A stretch of 64,000 nt of DNA from Bradysia coprophila (GCF_014529535.1 NW_023503616.1:2356001-2420000); one strand, 5' to 3'; positions 34,683-49,519 are shown, numbered from the stretch's first letter. Notes: generated by a model not told the origin, from the letters alone. Numbers and translations: made by a program.

Positions 34683-35637
34683 ATGATTATGAATATGATT
34701 TGGTATCATTAGGCTATACTTAAAACAAAAGGAGTGACAGACAGATTTAATCAATATAATGTGGTGATGTGCTTGCAGTTTCTAAAAGATTCCTAGTTGC
34801 TAAAAGACGTGGTGCTGAGTCAACTAACTATATTCCTAATCAAAATACCGTCTTAATGGTCTTAATTTCTATAATGAATGATTTAACTCTGTGTAAACGT
34901 TAAATAAGCTTTATCAGTATAATTAATCATTTCGAGCAGTCGGTTTTATACGATTCATTTTACCGCTAAGAAACAGTTTTAGAGCACCAGAAATTGGCAA
35001 TAAAAGTCCAACGAAATCATCGAATGCATACATTATTGTCAATCGCTTCTGATTTAAAATTCGAAACGTTAAATAAAGTAATTATTAATTTTTATTATGT
35101 CACATTAAATCTATTTGAATTTCAGATCGACATTTAGTTTCTTAATTAATTTATTGGTGTGTGTTTCGAGTTTGGTTTTTTGTTTTTTTGCTGCCTGCCT
35201 AAAACATCAAATGCAATAAAATAATAAAGTTATGGGATTTGGGTTTCAATTTATTTGTTTAGACAAAAATTTTAAAATTCAAATTTTCGGAAGAAAAAAC
35301 ACATTATGTGTCAACAACAAAATTTCCTAGGCAATTATTTTACATTCCCTGCAAACAATTTAGTATCAAAATAAACGGTTGATGTTATACGGTCGGAATT
35401 TAAAATTTTATTTATGTAAATATTTCAAGTGCAATTTAAAAAAAACGGTAAAGTTCTTCTTGTAAATTGCCAGACCATAAACTTGCAACAAATAGGTTAT
35501 GTAATACTTAATAGGATTTTTTTTATAGAGATTCTGTTAGCAGACAAGCTTGACATTAATTTGGAATTGTTTTTGTTTTTAAATTTAATTTTGGATTGGA
35601 GTTTTCACCTGATGATTAATAGTACATTACTTAACAT

Positions 35638-35723
35638 AATGGGGTAAATGAAGAAAATGGTACTTCTTTTGTGAAATTGTCGGTAAACACACAAGAAGTA
35701 TCATTTCCAACATTTACCCCATT
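35638..35723. repeat. 86-bp hairpin, AATGGGGTAAATG ends
   Basis: AATGGGGTAAATG is mirrored by CATTTACCCCATT, and the inner arms (TACTTCTTNTGTG / CACAAGAAGTA) also pair. No coding content. Confidence 0.75.
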
Positions 35724-38261
35724 GCCAAGTTCTGGATCCGTGCAGTAAATTTAACTTTACCTTACATTTTTGAATTAATAACAATTTAAGGATGACTGGA
35801 CGTATTTTCGTCAAACCTCTATGATTATCATTTAATCTGTTACTTCTGTAGTTATTTATTTAAAAAAAAATATTTTCATTTATTAAGATTTAACATGATT
35901 TTGCTGTAGATCATCTAAACGTGAAGGTAAGATTGTAAGACGTAACCTCACTACTTCCAATGAAAGTATACCTGGTTTGTAGTTTTATGGACTAATTATA
36001 CTTTCGTTATATCTTTCATTTATTTATTTATGTTTTAAGAAGATGATTTAGCACCTGCCAAAACGTTTTGCTTATCTTGTCGTCTTTGTCGATAACAGAT
36101 GCAAGGTCATACTTGCTGATTTTAAGTAAGTCGGAAGAGAAAGAAAGCTATCGTCTGTTACGGATACAACTACAGGAATAAGCGACAAGCTCTATATGAA
36201 GGGGTCGTGCATAACAAAAACTATGTTGAAGATTTGAAATGAATCTCTTGAGATTACTAGGATTAAATGAAGTAATAGATACAATAGTGAAGCTATGTAC
36301 TGATATGATTGAAGTTTATTTTCAGTCCACTATCTTTTACTTCGTAAGTTCCGCCTCTGTATATAACTCAGGACATATGTTATTCAACAAATTTCCCACA
36401 TCTATCCATCTGAACCTCAACCAGTAATACAATTAATTCTCACACGATAAACCACCAAATCGCAATTACTGGATATGAGATGAAAAAAAAAGAGAATCCA
36501 TCTGAAAAAATTCACATGAAAAATTGTTTATGTCGGATTTTGGATACAATAACTTTCCCGATGTAAATATAATCAATTCTCATAATTCATATCTTTTTAG
36601 GCAGTCTAGGTGATGTATTGGCTTTCATTCGATCCAATCACATTGTTGATTGTGTAAAATAGGTAGGTCATACTTTAATATTTTTAGTCTTATTAATATT
36701 TGTACAAATATATGAAAATCAACGTAACATTCACAATGGGATATTTTTTTTCCTTTTATTTTTATGTATCACGCACGGTAATTATCTGAAATATTTATTT
36801 TTCGATGTGTGATAAATAAAAATATTCAAATTGTAATGTAATGACACTGCGTTTTTTATAGAAATCGGTAATTCTTTTGCATAACGAAATTAAGATCATA
36901 TGAATATTGTAATGAATGAATGAGAATCCAAGCCACAACCTGTCTAACATACCATGAGTTCGAAAGAAATTTATGTTTCCTTCGAACAATTAAAAGAAGC
37001 GTTATGAGATTGCGGAAAATTTATTTAAATAAAATATCACCATTCACCAGAAATCATAATACTATATGAATATGTCCACATAATTTGGCAACACTCGTAT
37101 TCTTGGGAATATCGAATACAGATGGAGACAACAGACAAATAAGAAGTCACTATCCAATACCCTTTATTAATTCCATATGAATTTTCAATGTTATAAGCAT
37201 TTACGTATGATATTAACGTCGGTATTGCTTGTGGAATGAATTATATCAATTGGATTGTAATCGTTGGAAATGTGGCTTCTTTAATTTCACTTTACACTAT
37301 CAAAAAATTAATTTCTTTTGTTTCCCACACTATAAGCCGAACGATTAGTATTTTTGTATAAATTTTAAATTAGCGAGGAGCATACAAGTTGTCAAACTAA
37401 AATTACATCCTTTGGGGGAATAAAACAGGTATGACCAGCATCTTGATATTAACAATTCATCGTATCGATCGAAATTAGATTGTTACCTGCAATTACAAAA
37501 ATGAACGACAAGCTTTGATTATTTTGCAGATGTGCTTGATATGCTGATATGCTTGACCTTCTGTGAAAGGTTGAACGTCGCAGAGACAGGAGTTAATTGG
37601 TCAATATACCTGACATCAAGAAATTCCTCTTCACTTTTTGTTTGAATCTTTGGAACGTCTTAAATATTATTAAATTAAATTAAATTAAATTGGTACTTTA
37701 CTGTCCGGTTCGAATAGTATAATTCGCTGCCTTTCATACAGCTAAGTCAATATAGATCAGAGTTATTCTGCTTAAGAATAAAGATTAGTAACAGATTCAC
37801 CAAACTAAATAATACAGCTAAACCAGCTTAAATTTCATAGAACCAAAGTCTAGTCAAAATAAAAATGTTTAAATCTGGGCTTAAAATTCTGAGTTATCAG
37901 AGGAATTTGTGTCTTTTTTTATCTGTGATTCCTTTATGATCAGTTTAGAAGAATGTTGACATTCGTTGATTTTGCAACCGTAGTTGCAATGACATTTCAA
38001 GACGAAATCATTTTCTTGATGAACGTTGCAGCAACGATTCGCAGATACCAAACGGAAATCAGCACACCCTCAATGTACCAAAAAATAGAGGTAAGTAAAT
38101 GTGAATTTTATCATCATTTCAGTAACTAAACTCAAAGACTTACTTATATTTTGTTTGTGTATTACTGGGCGGAAATGGTCTTTTCTTGCCTGTGTCTTAT
38201 ATCACGACAAGAAAGATTATTGGACTCTTTAGAAGTAGCCCCCGAGATCCACAAGATTGTT

Positions 38262-38353
38262 CATTATATTCATCTTTTATTGGCACCAATGACAAAAGTA
38301 AGCGATGACTAACGGTTAATGCGGCTTTATGTAGTGAAATGAAGTAATAGATT
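38262..38353 (-). repeat. ATCTKTTACTTCATT-family element
   Basis: Reverse-strand start AAATCTATTACTTCATTTC, followed by a GCCGCATTAACCGTTAGTCATCG core shared with other copies. The opposite end is diverged. Confidence 0.6.
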
Positions 38354-38737
38354 TTGTGTCCAAAACTGGTATATGCTACCCCCAATCGTAACATGACGAT
38401 CTACTTGCCGTTTCTAAAACGTTGAGAAATAACTTTGCTTTGGCTAGGTAGCGTTGACCGTTGACTTCATAAAGACATAGGTACGTTAACAAAAAAATTA
38501 AATGTTATGTATAAATTGTGGATCATTTTAAATTTGTACCCATCAAGGCAGTGGCTGCCACTAAAGATGAGTTTTAGAGCGGGAACTTTATTAAAAATCT
38601 GAACTTTTGGAAACATTTTTCTATAGTACAAAGAACTCAGTGAGGTCCATTTTACCAATGACGTATTAGTAATAGACAATACATACAAACATTTTGTTCT
38701 AGCGCTGAAGCAACACTGACAAAAAAGATCTTAAAAT

Positions 38738-38862
38738 CTTACCTGTGGCAGGTAATTTGTCTACAGGTAACTTTAATTCATATTGAAGTCATCTGCAGCA
38801 GGTAACTCGTTTTTTGTATGAGAAAAACATTACCTGGAGACAGATTACCTGCCACAGGTAAG
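38738..38862. repeat. Inverted repeat of TTACCTG(T/C) motifs
   Basis: CTTACCTGTGGCAGGTAAT and its inverse complement ATTACCTGCCACAGGTAAG bound a ~125-bp element. Additional ACAGGTAA / TTACCTG(G) pairs lie inside, giving a nested hairpin. Confidence 0.8.
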
Positions 38863-41800
38863 TGAGTACCTTAAATTTATGGTATCCGAAAATGAGCGCC
38901 GACGTCGATTTGTATGGAGTATTTTTCAAATTTGATTTGACGTTCGATTGTCGTATGAATGTGTTGTAGTTGGTGTATTTCGTGTATGTTATGCATACGT
39001 AATATCGATTTACTATAGCTTCAGTTATACGTCTACGTAATGCCAGCTATTGCATTTTACAAATGTTATTTTAAAAACAAATTTTGAAAATCGATATTTT
39101 GGGCTAGTTATCTTAAATCACTACGCAATATATATTATTTCGCTTTCCTCTCTAAATTTTCTCAAATTTTTCCAAGAATCGTAATTACGACCTAACCGAA
39201 AGAAGCTTTCCAGTTGTTGCAATTGTGAAAAATTTAAGTTTAATTGATATTGAATAAAAATGACCGTAACTTTCTTTAAGCGCCAATTTAAGGATTGATG
39301 TCGTCACCTTCAAACAGATCCTGTAATAATATTTAATCCGATTTTCATATGCAAGCACTTTCAAAACATTTAAGTGTACAAAACACATATATAATACAAC
39401 AACTCCATAGAGTAAACAAAAATTATGAAAAGAAATCAACATCTGTCGAATATCATTAATCATCTTGCGCACAAAGTGCCGATATACCTTCTTCAACAAT
39501 CCCATTTATTTATATACGTTACCCATAATGAGGAGGGATTACGGAATGTGGTTTTGTTAATAATAACAACAGAAAAATTGATATAAAAATAACAAATAAA
39601 TAATTGAAAATAATAAATAAAAGAACTAGGCCTACACTTCAAAAGTTAGCGATATTTATTAGACTCGCATTAATCTTAAGGAATTTCTTGAAGAAAAAGA
39701 GACTTTTGTAAAGTAAAAAAAATAGTCATTTATAATAACGTAACCGATTGAAAAGTTTATTTGAAATTTTTATTATTTTTAATAGGTCAATATTTGAGTA
39801 AAAACACATGAAAAAGCCAAACTGTTTTTTTTCTTTCTTAATTTTGTACACGTTAATTGAAATCCACCTGTCTCAAATAGATCACATAAAGCGAACCACC
39901 ACACCAAAAACAAATGCCCGAAATTTATGATCCAATAAATTATTTTGTAAATGCGTTTATATGCTACAATCATTTCGAAAATCTTTTGATGTATCTTTCA
40001 AATACAATGCAACCAAATCTCATGGTAAAATCCATTTTTGTTACTGAAGTGTTAATAATTCGATTGGTCTTTGTGCTGATCGTTGATAATCCAATAAAAC
40101 AGTTTGTTACTTGGTTGAGTAAATATTTTATATATATAAATGGGAGGGTTGATACACATATAATATGAGGGTGATTGCTCGTCATGTATGAATTCCTTTT
40201 GTTATACGTTTGGTTGAATTCAGTGTGATATGTGATTCTTTGTCGTGATGCTGAATATGACTGTTCACGGACCGATATTTATATGTTATATAGGGAATCA
40301 ACAACAACGAGAAGAATGAACCAGAATCTCTGATTAATGCAATCGTATCCAGCAATGAATGTTAAAAGAAACGAAGTAAAAGATTTCACACCAATGTATT
40401 GTCTTTAAGTCAATATACTGCTAAAATTAATGCCGCCTGTGTAAGGTTTATAAAACTTGTATTTCATTCTTTGCACCTAGTAGTAGTATATAAGTTGAAT
40501 TATTATGTAAAACCTCGGTAAAACCTGAAACTTGTGTAGGATTTAAAAAGATGAGGAGTGAAAATGAAATTTTTTCCATGAGCACCTTTGGTATATACAT
40601 ATCGAAAGCAATATGTTAATAGAATTCGTTAATATTTTTTCTATTCTCAAAACTCAATATCTGGGTAAGAATAGATTCAATGAACGGTCTAAGATGACAA
40701 ATCCGATTAAAGAAAGAAAAAAATGCTGTTAAAAGAGTGACACTTTACATGCATTGTGATTGACTACACCTTGACTTGTTTGTTTACCTGTTATGATACT
40801 TGTTTATGTGTTAATCTGAATTATATGTTTGGTAGTGGTTTCAGAATGTTTCTTTTTTTGTGTGTTTCATTCATAAAATGCTTATCTCAAAGCTTAAGAG
40901 AAGATCTTTTTTTTGTGATTTGGCTTTGAATGCAATTTTATTCGAGTATTGGTTGTTCATTTTAGATAATAAATATTGTAGATATAGAAAAGCCTGCCGG
41001 TAAAAATATGATAGCAGTCAAATCTTCAACTGTGCAATAATTTTGTGTTAATAAATTCATGAAATTTCTCTTTCTCATGTTTATCGAATATTTTATAGAT
41101 GTAGGCAGGCGATTATGCAGCACGTAATGTTATTCTAAGCTAACAATAGTATCTACCGCGTCATTCATTCATAAAAATGGAATTGCAATAAAACATTGAA
41201 ATTATTCTGACCACGTAAGTTACGCAGTTCATGACAAACGCCTTGTGTTACATTTCTTTGGTTGGTTTTTTTAGCATTTTTTTTTTCATTCTTCGAATGA
41301 ACACTGTACTATATTATGTGATTGTCGTTACACCTATCTGTGTTCAACAAAACTCATTCTCTTGGAAGATTTTGTTTGTTTTAAAACATCTTGTAACCGT
41401 TCCATTTTTTTTGTTACACAAATTAAGTCGGTGGTTCATTCATTATTTTAAAAAATTTACACAAATATTAACAAAGGAGAGGAAACACTTTAAGAAGTCA
41501 ATCGACAGAGTTATGGTCGAGAATTATTAATTGACTTGAGTACGGTTTTTTCGGAAAAAAATGTAAATTTGGGTAAATCATAGTGTATTACGTTGTTTAT
41601 TCAAAATTTCATGCTCATTACGAGTTGAGATTATCTTCAATATTTGAATCATTAGTTCTAGTTAATGAAGATTATTGTATAGAGACGATCGATGGTTGAA
41701 CACGAAATTAAGATTTCATGTTACTAATCTACGCACAGGAAGTTGATCTGTTAAATTGATAATGGTAACTTCATTTTGAAATTTAATATAATCGAGAGAT

Positions 41801-43378
41801 TCATAAAAACTTACCAATTCGGTAGAAAATACTTTTCGTTGAAGACGTTTTTTAAGCGTTGATTGGTCTAAAAATTTAACTTCAAGTTGAAACTATCCAC
41901 AGAAGTTACACGCATAATTTTTTGAAAGGCTTAAGCCATTTACATCTGTGAACAAAAACAATGCTGAAACGTTACTAATGTATTGCACTGCACATATATT
42001 TTGCATCATCCATTCAAAAAAATAAATAAAAATAAAACGACCAAGACCAACACCAATGTTGTTTATTAATACCCCGCATCCCATTCATTATTCAATCCTT
42101 AATTACATATGCAAGATGCATACAAAACAGGTACAAGACTTATCTCGCCATGTATCCCATTAAGTTTTAATGTCGCAACAAATGTGTTCTGACTTCCAGT
42201 ATTTCGCATTTTTTATGTTTTAAACGAGAAAATCGTTGGAATGGTTCAGAGGGTAAAACACCGATCTCCGAATTTATAAAATTGTGTGTGGCGTTTAAGA
42301 AGTCGAATGTGCAACAATAAATTAACTTTAATTAATGAAGAATAATTTTATGTACAAATGACTTATTAGATTGAATGATTTACAGAAAAAAAACGAAGAA
42401 AAATATAAGGAAACGGTATTAATGATGCACCCTGTTTTGGCACACGCGAACCTTGCTCCAGTGCCCACACCTTCTAACACATAACAAATAAAATAAATTA
42501 TTTCTTGTGTTTTCTTCGATTTTACAAAATAAAAAGATTTTCGTTGAATTTGCATAATTGGAATGCACGTTAAGTGGTTTCGATGTTGAAATCTTTATGT
42601 GAAAAATTGTACAATCTTGAAAAATGAGAAAAATATACTCGCATGAAAAAAAACCTCCTCGAAAACATAACACTTTTCCTTCAGATTACCACAGCAATGT
42701 CATAATAATCAGTAGTTTAATCTTCAACCATTTGTTGGTTATATATCTCAATCATGTGAACTGTAGTTGGGTTTTCGTGGTTTCTGACGATTCTGAGTGT
42801 GAACAAGTGGGAGTATTTGAGAAATTGAGCAATTACAATAAAACAAATTCTGTTATTCGTTTTTCCAATGATTTCGAAATGCAGGCTAAGCTTTCAGTGA
42901 GAAAAGACCGTGTGCGATTTTGAGAAAAGAGTTTCATATTTCAATAAAAAGAAGATTTAGCATGAAAACCATTGAAAAAAATATTTAATTTTTTTTATAG
43001 AAATTATTGAAAAATATTCTTGCCATCCCGATGCCATCCCACTTATTAGAATCTTAGTAAGAATCCAATTAGAATGAATTAGAATGGTTCGGATATACTT
43101 TTAGTTTCATTCAAATTACAGCTTTTAAAGTGAGATATAAAATCAAGCAGATATTTTTCAGATATTCTGCTTACACTTTTCTTCTACAGACTAATAATCT
43201 ACATCAATTAAAAATAAATTATTTATACTTCACACGGTCTATTTGCAATTTATTATAGGAAATTTTCTCGTTTTTAGTCGCGTATACATTCCATTAAGTC
43301 CATTACATCTTTTGATCTAACAATTTTAAAGACGAATTGACGCGAAATCTATGACTTCATATCGTTTAACATATATTT

Positions 43379-43706
43379 TAGTCCAGTTCAGACAAAAAAA
43401 AAGTTTCGAGTTCTATCGAGGCACATCATCTAATTGTTTCCTATGATCTAGTAGAACAATTTTGTAGAAGATAGTATTAAAAAAAGTTCACTCTCCGGGC
43501 TGCGCAAAGAATTTCCATTTTCTTATAATTCGCTAAAAGTGAACATTTTTAGCGAATTCTAAGAAAATGTAATTTCTTTGCGCAGCTCGGAGAGTGAAAA
43601 TTTTTACACAGTTTCTTTTACAAAATTGTTCTACTAGATCATAGGAAACAATTAGATGATGTGCCTCGATACAACTTGAAACTTTTTTTTTGTCTGAACT
43701 GGACTA
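43379..43706. mobile_element. 328-bp near-perfect hairpin MITE
   Basis: TAGTCCAGTTCAGACAAAAA at the left is the inverse complement of the right end (...TGTCTGAACTGGACTA). Pairing runs through most of the element, e.g. ACATCATCTAATTGTTTCCT and GCGCAAAGAA blocks, with a small loop near 43550. No coding frame. Short AT-rich flanks prevent a sure target-site call. Confidence 0.85.
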
Positions 43707-43947
43707 ATATATTTTGCTATATAAGATAAACTTAATCGGAGATATTTGTCGTTATTTACGATAACAGATGAAAATTGATTTTGTGCGTTGGTTCTTATCA
43801 AGCATTCTTAACTTTCGTATTTCTGCAACTTCTCTCATTTCTCCATAAAAAATATATGTAGATATGAAAGAAGTGAGCAAAGATAAATAAGAGAAGTTAT
43901 AAATTGTGGATGTTATAAAAATGCTACTATACAACAATGGGACAAAT

Positions 43948-44095
43948 GGGTTGGCCTGTAGAGGCGCCAAATTTTTTTCATAGTAATTTATTCTTTGCAG
44001 CTTATTTTCATGTGAACCAACTTCACATTTGTCATTACAGAACAAATGTCACCATATGAAGTTGGTTCATATGAAAATAAGCGCAGAGACAGCAG
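43948..44095. repeat. GGCCTGTAGAGGCGC element with inner hairpin
   Basis: It begins GGGTTGGCCTGTAGAGGCGC and carries an inner inverted pair (TTATTTTCATGTGAACCAAC / GTTGGTTCATATGAAAATAA). It belongs to the same family as 58660-59405. No matching right end was found, so it may be truncated. Confidence 0.65.
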
Positions 44096-45404
44096 TAATT
44101 TTATGACAGAATGTAGCAAAATATGCGAAAACTCTATTACATTTCTTCTTAGTTTCTAAACATCATTGTACATACAGTATTGCATAAGATTAGCTTTACA
44201 ATTTGTTTTGCAAGCCGAATTCGTCCAATTTAAATCCATGTCATCTCTACCTTATAATAAATATTCACTTATACAGAGCTGCCACAATGCTAAATTTGAA
44301 TAGCTAAATGCAGAAAATGGATGTGTGTCACATTAGTGAATCATATGAATAATGAAAATTCATTCTAGATTTTCAAAACCCGAACCGAGGTAAACCCGAT
44401 TCATTAGGGTCGGGTTTGAGTTCAGGTTCGGGTTCAAGTCGAAGTCAAGTGTTTTCGGGTGACCCGCTCACCTCCAGCTCTATCACATCCAAATTGTATT
44501 AACATTTACTGGACAAATTGACTAAGAGTCAGCCCAAACACATATCAGTCTCCCGTAAATTATTTTAAAAACATTAAAAATAAATATTTTTGTGACGCGG
44601 GCACCCATCAGGGTATATATTCCGAGGGGGAAACCACTCTTTTTTATTGATGTGATAATATGATTAACATGATTAACCAGTGATTAACATGATGACGAAT
44701 TGGTGATTTACCAGCATTTGACTCGGGGAATCGTCGCAAAACTACAAATAAACGTGAAGTATAGCGGTTAATCAATGTTAATCACCGATTAACCGTTTAG
44801 ATTCACAAAACTTATGTTTCTGATTAACAGATTAACTGATTAACCATGTTAATCACAAAATAGTGGTTTACCCCTCGATATATTCTAAGCTAAAAAAATT
44901 TTGATTTGACTTTCGTCGCCAATAATCTATGATTAGGCATCCGATTATTTCAAATTATATGTTGTGTTTGATTACTTGTGGTCGCTTATTTAACTTTTAA
45001 TTTACATTTCTGCACATTTTCATCAAATTTTGAAGCGAACGAAATGTTGCAGAAACTTTTACACTCAGTCAGATCAGAAAAATATTTTTGGTACTTCATC
45101 TTTTTTGATAAATAATCTGAAAAGTCTAGAGAATATATTTCCATTTGGACCAAACTTTTCACATACACTGAATCGACCGTTAAAAATCGATATACGTGAC
45201 AAAGGCCGAAACGATGAAATTTTCAAAAAAAATCGATCAGCGCGGCGGCAGCTGCAGTCGGAATAAAACTTTTCTTCCATAAGACTGGATTTCCGGCTGA
45301 GCCTTAAAAAATTAAAACATTTTTTAAAGCCTCACTACGTATAATATCGGCTAAGTCAAAACGACCTTATACATCATTCTTAAAATTTACTCATAATAGC
45401 AACG

Positions 45405-45548
45405 CACTACAAGCAAAAGTGCTTCGATTGACACCTGCCAAATAGAGTACTATTTTGTATGAAATTTTATCCCCACTCTTTTTACAGTGTAAAACTGTCA
45501 AGTTTCAGTACCCTATTTAAAGTACCACTTTTGCTTGAAGTGCGTTGA
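45405..45548. repeat. Inverted-repeat element, CAACGCACTTCAAGCAAAAGTG-type ends
   Basis: The left end CAACGCACTACAAGCAAAAG and the right end CTTTTGCTTGAAGTGCGTTG are inverse complements. An end of the same type occurs at 56077-56098 (plus 'GAAGTGCGTTG' at 6898), so it is a dispersed family. Confidence 0.75.
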
Positions 45549-46279
45549 TAATACGTAAACGGAACTACCCGGAAACACTTGGAATCACTTACGAAATCGA
45601 CAAAAATTTTGACTCAGCCGCTTTTAGAGTACGTGTTGCATCAACTACCAAGCAATATATGGAAAACATACGAAAAGCCATTCTAATATTTTGAATAATC
45701 TATTTTGCCGACTTATTTCACTAAAACATACCCCTTGTTGCGCTACAAACAAAAATACTGATTGATTTCAAATTTGCCGATACAATACATTAATTCATAC
45801 ACATTCAATACCACACGTTTTTTTTTGGAACGTGAAATCTTACATTCCCATAGCGCAGATAAAAAATCTTTGAGAAATTGGTATGAATAAAAAAATCAAT
45901 TAACTCTCACTCACCTTTTAAACCAAATCCATTTAATTATTTATTTTAAAAAAAGTATCTATAATACAATAATTAATCATAGCTGAGAGTAATTTGTTTT
46001 GTTGTATTATTTTCATAAATGTTATTATCTTCCCGAAATGAATATTTAGAAGAAAAAATATTGTGGTCTATACGCGATGGTTGTACAACTGCGGGAATAT
46101 TGTTTCATATCTTGCAACTTCACATGTAGTAAATTTAATGATATTAACTTTTGTTTTTCACACAACACAGTGATATTAATGTTTTGACCCTACATTTGTG
46201 CACCTAGAAATATGTGCTTCAACGATTTGTAAGAATTTCTTTTATAATGTGGAGTGGGTGGTGTAGTACATAAAAATGA

Positions 46280-46400
46280 TCAGAGTGTTACATCCTGTGA
46301 TCCTGATGTAGACTCCTGAGAAATGGATCATCAGAACATTGAAACCTGTAATCCTGCTGTAGACTCCTGCCTGAGATATGATTATCGAGATGTGGAAACG
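46280..46400. repeat. Short tandem duplication, ~60-bp unit
   Basis: 'CCTG(T)GATCCTGATGTAGACTCCTG' recurs ~60 bases on as 'CCTGTAATCCTGCTGTAGACTCCTG', each followed by a diverged GAGA.ATGGAT-type segment. Confidence 0.55.
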
Positions 46401-47384
46401 AAACTATGAAAAATGAACATGTTCAGTACGGGTATCGTTTTCTTGGTCAAAGTTTCTCTCATTTGTTTTTCTGGCTAGTTTCGGACGTTCATCATCACTT
46501 ACATTATTATATGCCTATGATCGATTCATCTGCAGCTAAACTCACACAGTCATTCTCAGCGTGTCGCTGAATGTCGTACTTTGTTTATATTAATCGTGAA
46601 TGTGTTAAGAAGTTGTTTATGAAAATTTTAATTGTGTTATGCAAATGATGTGAACGAAGTATGCATTTTAAGTAAATATACGAATGCGTTGCTAGAGATA
46701 CTTATAGTTTTTGAAATTGGATTTCTAAATGTTTGTCTTGCGTGAGGAAAATCATCAACCATTTGAGTTGATTAACTTGTATAAATATATCAGTTTGTTT
46801 CTCTATTTTCTAAGAATTGGAAACTTTACCACAGTGTCTCTTTCTGCTAAATCTTGCGGTGTATATTATTTCGATTATAGCCAACGTGTATGATAGATTA
46901 TTCTGCAGGTTGAATCATTCCATAAAGAGCATACTTTTGTGCCCAATTCGTCGATCATTTAACTGGGCATTGACCTTCTGAAAAATCGACAAGGGTATCG
47001 ACATATATCCGTTGCAGTGGCCGCAAAACCGTATGAAAAAAAAAAATCGAAAAGTCCAAAAAATTTAAAGTTTCATCCAAAATTAAGAATGGTATGCAGG
47101 GTCTGATTGATTGGTATTCACTCAGGGAATATTTTTAGAAGTCACTTTTCCCAATTTTTCAGTATTACCTTTACAGTTGATTACTTTGAAATAAGAGACA
47201 CATTTCGTTCCAGCTGTTTATCAACTGATCAACTCATACAAACAAATATGTTTTACATCTTTAAACGGTTTTACATTATGTATGCGTGTACGTACATTGT
47301 ACATTGTTCACCCGTATAAACAAGTATTAAACAAGTCGACGACTGTAATTTTCCAGAAAATAATTTCTGAGAATATCAGGGAAA

Positions 47385-47590
47385 AATGTATAGTTAGAGG
47401 CAGTAAAATTTCATCTTACAAACAATCACAACTTTTTATACGTCTTCATACTCTTTTACCACTATCACGCGCGTGTGTGTAGCGGATTCAACTGTATAAA
47501 CAAGTGTAAACAGTTTTGATTGTATGTGTGGATCAGCTGAAAAACAGCTGAAGCAAATTCATTCCGAAATTTTACTGCCTCTGGCTGTAG
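47385..47590. repeat. Inverted repeat AGAGGCAGTAAAATTTC
   Basis: AGAGGCAGTAAAATTTC is mirrored by GAAATTTTACTGCCTCT about 170 bases later. Inside, the block 'GTATAAACA...GATCAGCTG...AAACAGCTGAAGC' resembles 51690-51740, so the two loci share an ancestor. Confidence 0.65.
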
Positions 47591-49067
47591 GATAATGTTA
47601 TACCGAAAATAGTCACTGCTATCACTTCATATATTTCAAAATACAATTGGACACAAGAGTGAACCCAAGCGCGACATCTTCATTTATTATTGTCTGTTGT
47701 CGATAACAGATGGATAAGTTGTTTCTGAAAGGCTTATTAAAATCAGTCACATTCACTGCTATGAGAAACAGTCAAATCATCTTAAATAATTGTCATGTTA
47801 CCGTTCATCATCTTGCTGTACAATACGGGATTCCGATGATATTTTTTTTTTGAATAAAATATCATTCACTCATAATAATGGGGGTATTCCTGACATGGAT
47901 GGTGATATAATAAATTATCAAAATGGTGTTTACAAGTATTTATTATACAAATATAACAAAATACTTTATGTGAAAAGGAAAAAAAATGAATCCATCGAAT
48001 AATCCATGGTTCAGATAAAATTTAAAGTTTTTGAATTGACCCGGCGTAGCGAAAGATTTTATTAATAACATGATTTATTGTCATATTAATGACTATTTAG
48101 AATATGTAAAAAAAATATTTCGACTTTTTTTCGGGTAATTTAATATAAGATCGAGTTCTTGAGTTGTCTTTTCTTCATTTCATTTTATTTAGAATTTTTG
48201 TTCGTCTTTGTGAACATTTTGTCTGAATTGATTTGAATAATATGTGGTACGGTTAATATTATGTATCTTCGACGGCACCTTGTGGATTATTTAAATTATT
48301 AACTCTGTTTAATAATAATGTATCCAAAAGTTGTATTTTTATTTATTTTAGAATATTTTTTTTAATCTCCACCGGCAGACACGTGTTTTAGTCAAGTAAT
48401 AGGAATTGGTTCCGGAGAAAGTTTTTTTTTAATATGATGAAATGTCTTAGAATTGGAAAAACCTGAGATTATTACTTCGTTAAATGAAACACACAAAAAA
48501 AACTTTGATTTATATTTGTAATTGTAATTTTTGTTTTAAATTTATCACATTTCCTTAAAAAATAATTTACATAATAGACTTTTATGTAGTTCGCACATTA
48601 TCTTTTTATTCTCATTAAAAACAACCATTGAACGACAAAACTGACATCTGATGAGTGTTAATTTAAAGGACTTACACTTAAGGTACAATTAACTGAAAGA
48701 AAAAACTGAAATCATCCTTATTTTTGTGCGTGTTAATTTTTCATAAATATTTATTTACACAATGTCGAGCACAATTACTCACATAGAATTTAAGAGTGAC
48801 CATGTTACGTGAGATATTTTTTAAATAAATTAAAATAAATAAATTAACTTTATACAATCGTTTTGGTGTACGTAATGCAGTGCTTTCCGTAATAATACTG
48901 TAAACAACAGACTTGGCTAGATTATGAATGTTTCAAAAATGATCTGACCATAATGGGACTTAGAATCAAATAATCGTTAACTTTTTTTACTGGAGAAATT
49001 TTGACTTGGTTCCATATTTGGTACGTTACCCTTATAGAAACAGTAAGCATATCGCGGTACAATCACT

Positions 49068-49171
49068 AAATCTGTTACTTCATTTTACTACAATAAGACA
49101 TAAGGTCGTATTAGTTGTAGGACATCCGCTCATTTTTGTTATTGCTGTAGATGATTAACCGTTTCTGAAAG
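49068..49171 (+). repeat. ATCTKTTACTTCATT-family element
   Basis: Starts AAATCTGTTACTTCATTTTA and ends with ATGATTAACCGTTTCTGAAA, the usual downstream block of the family. Confidence 0.7.
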
Positions 49172-49428
49172 TTTAAATTCACTAGTAGCTTTTAGCCAGC
49201 CATCGGTGATACAAAGACAAAATACCGAAAAGCAAAATATTTATATCTAGCGATGGTTTAAGCTCTAAATGCAAAGTCACTTGAAGATTTTCATATCTAA
49301 AACAAAATTTGAGTCCGATTTATTTACCTACTTTCCTTTCAGGAACGGCAAGCACAATGCGATTTGCTCACTTTTATATTTTGTTTAACCTTTCACAGAC
49401 GTCCACTATATCATTGGGATTATTTTCG

Positions 49429-49519
49429 AATCTGTTATTCACTACATTTTGCACAATGAGACGACGACATTAGCTATAGCTCATTATTCAACTTAGTCGT
49501 CTTTTTTGATAACAGATGA
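49429..49519 (+). repeat. ATCTKTTACTTCATT-family element, both ends present
   Basis: Begins AATCTGTTATTCACTACATT and ends TTTTTTGATAACAGATGAT, showing the ATCTGTTA / TAACAGAT inverted ends. Confidence 0.75.

Noticed and set aside
41231-41530. 99-codon hydrophobic frame as a chemoreceptor fragment
   Set aside because: The Phe/Leu/Ile content follows from T-rich codons; no receptor motif is visible.
42624-42923. 99-codon frame in the gene desert as a hypothetical protein
   Set aside because: No acceptor or donor, no recognisable motif, and the length is within chance for this region.
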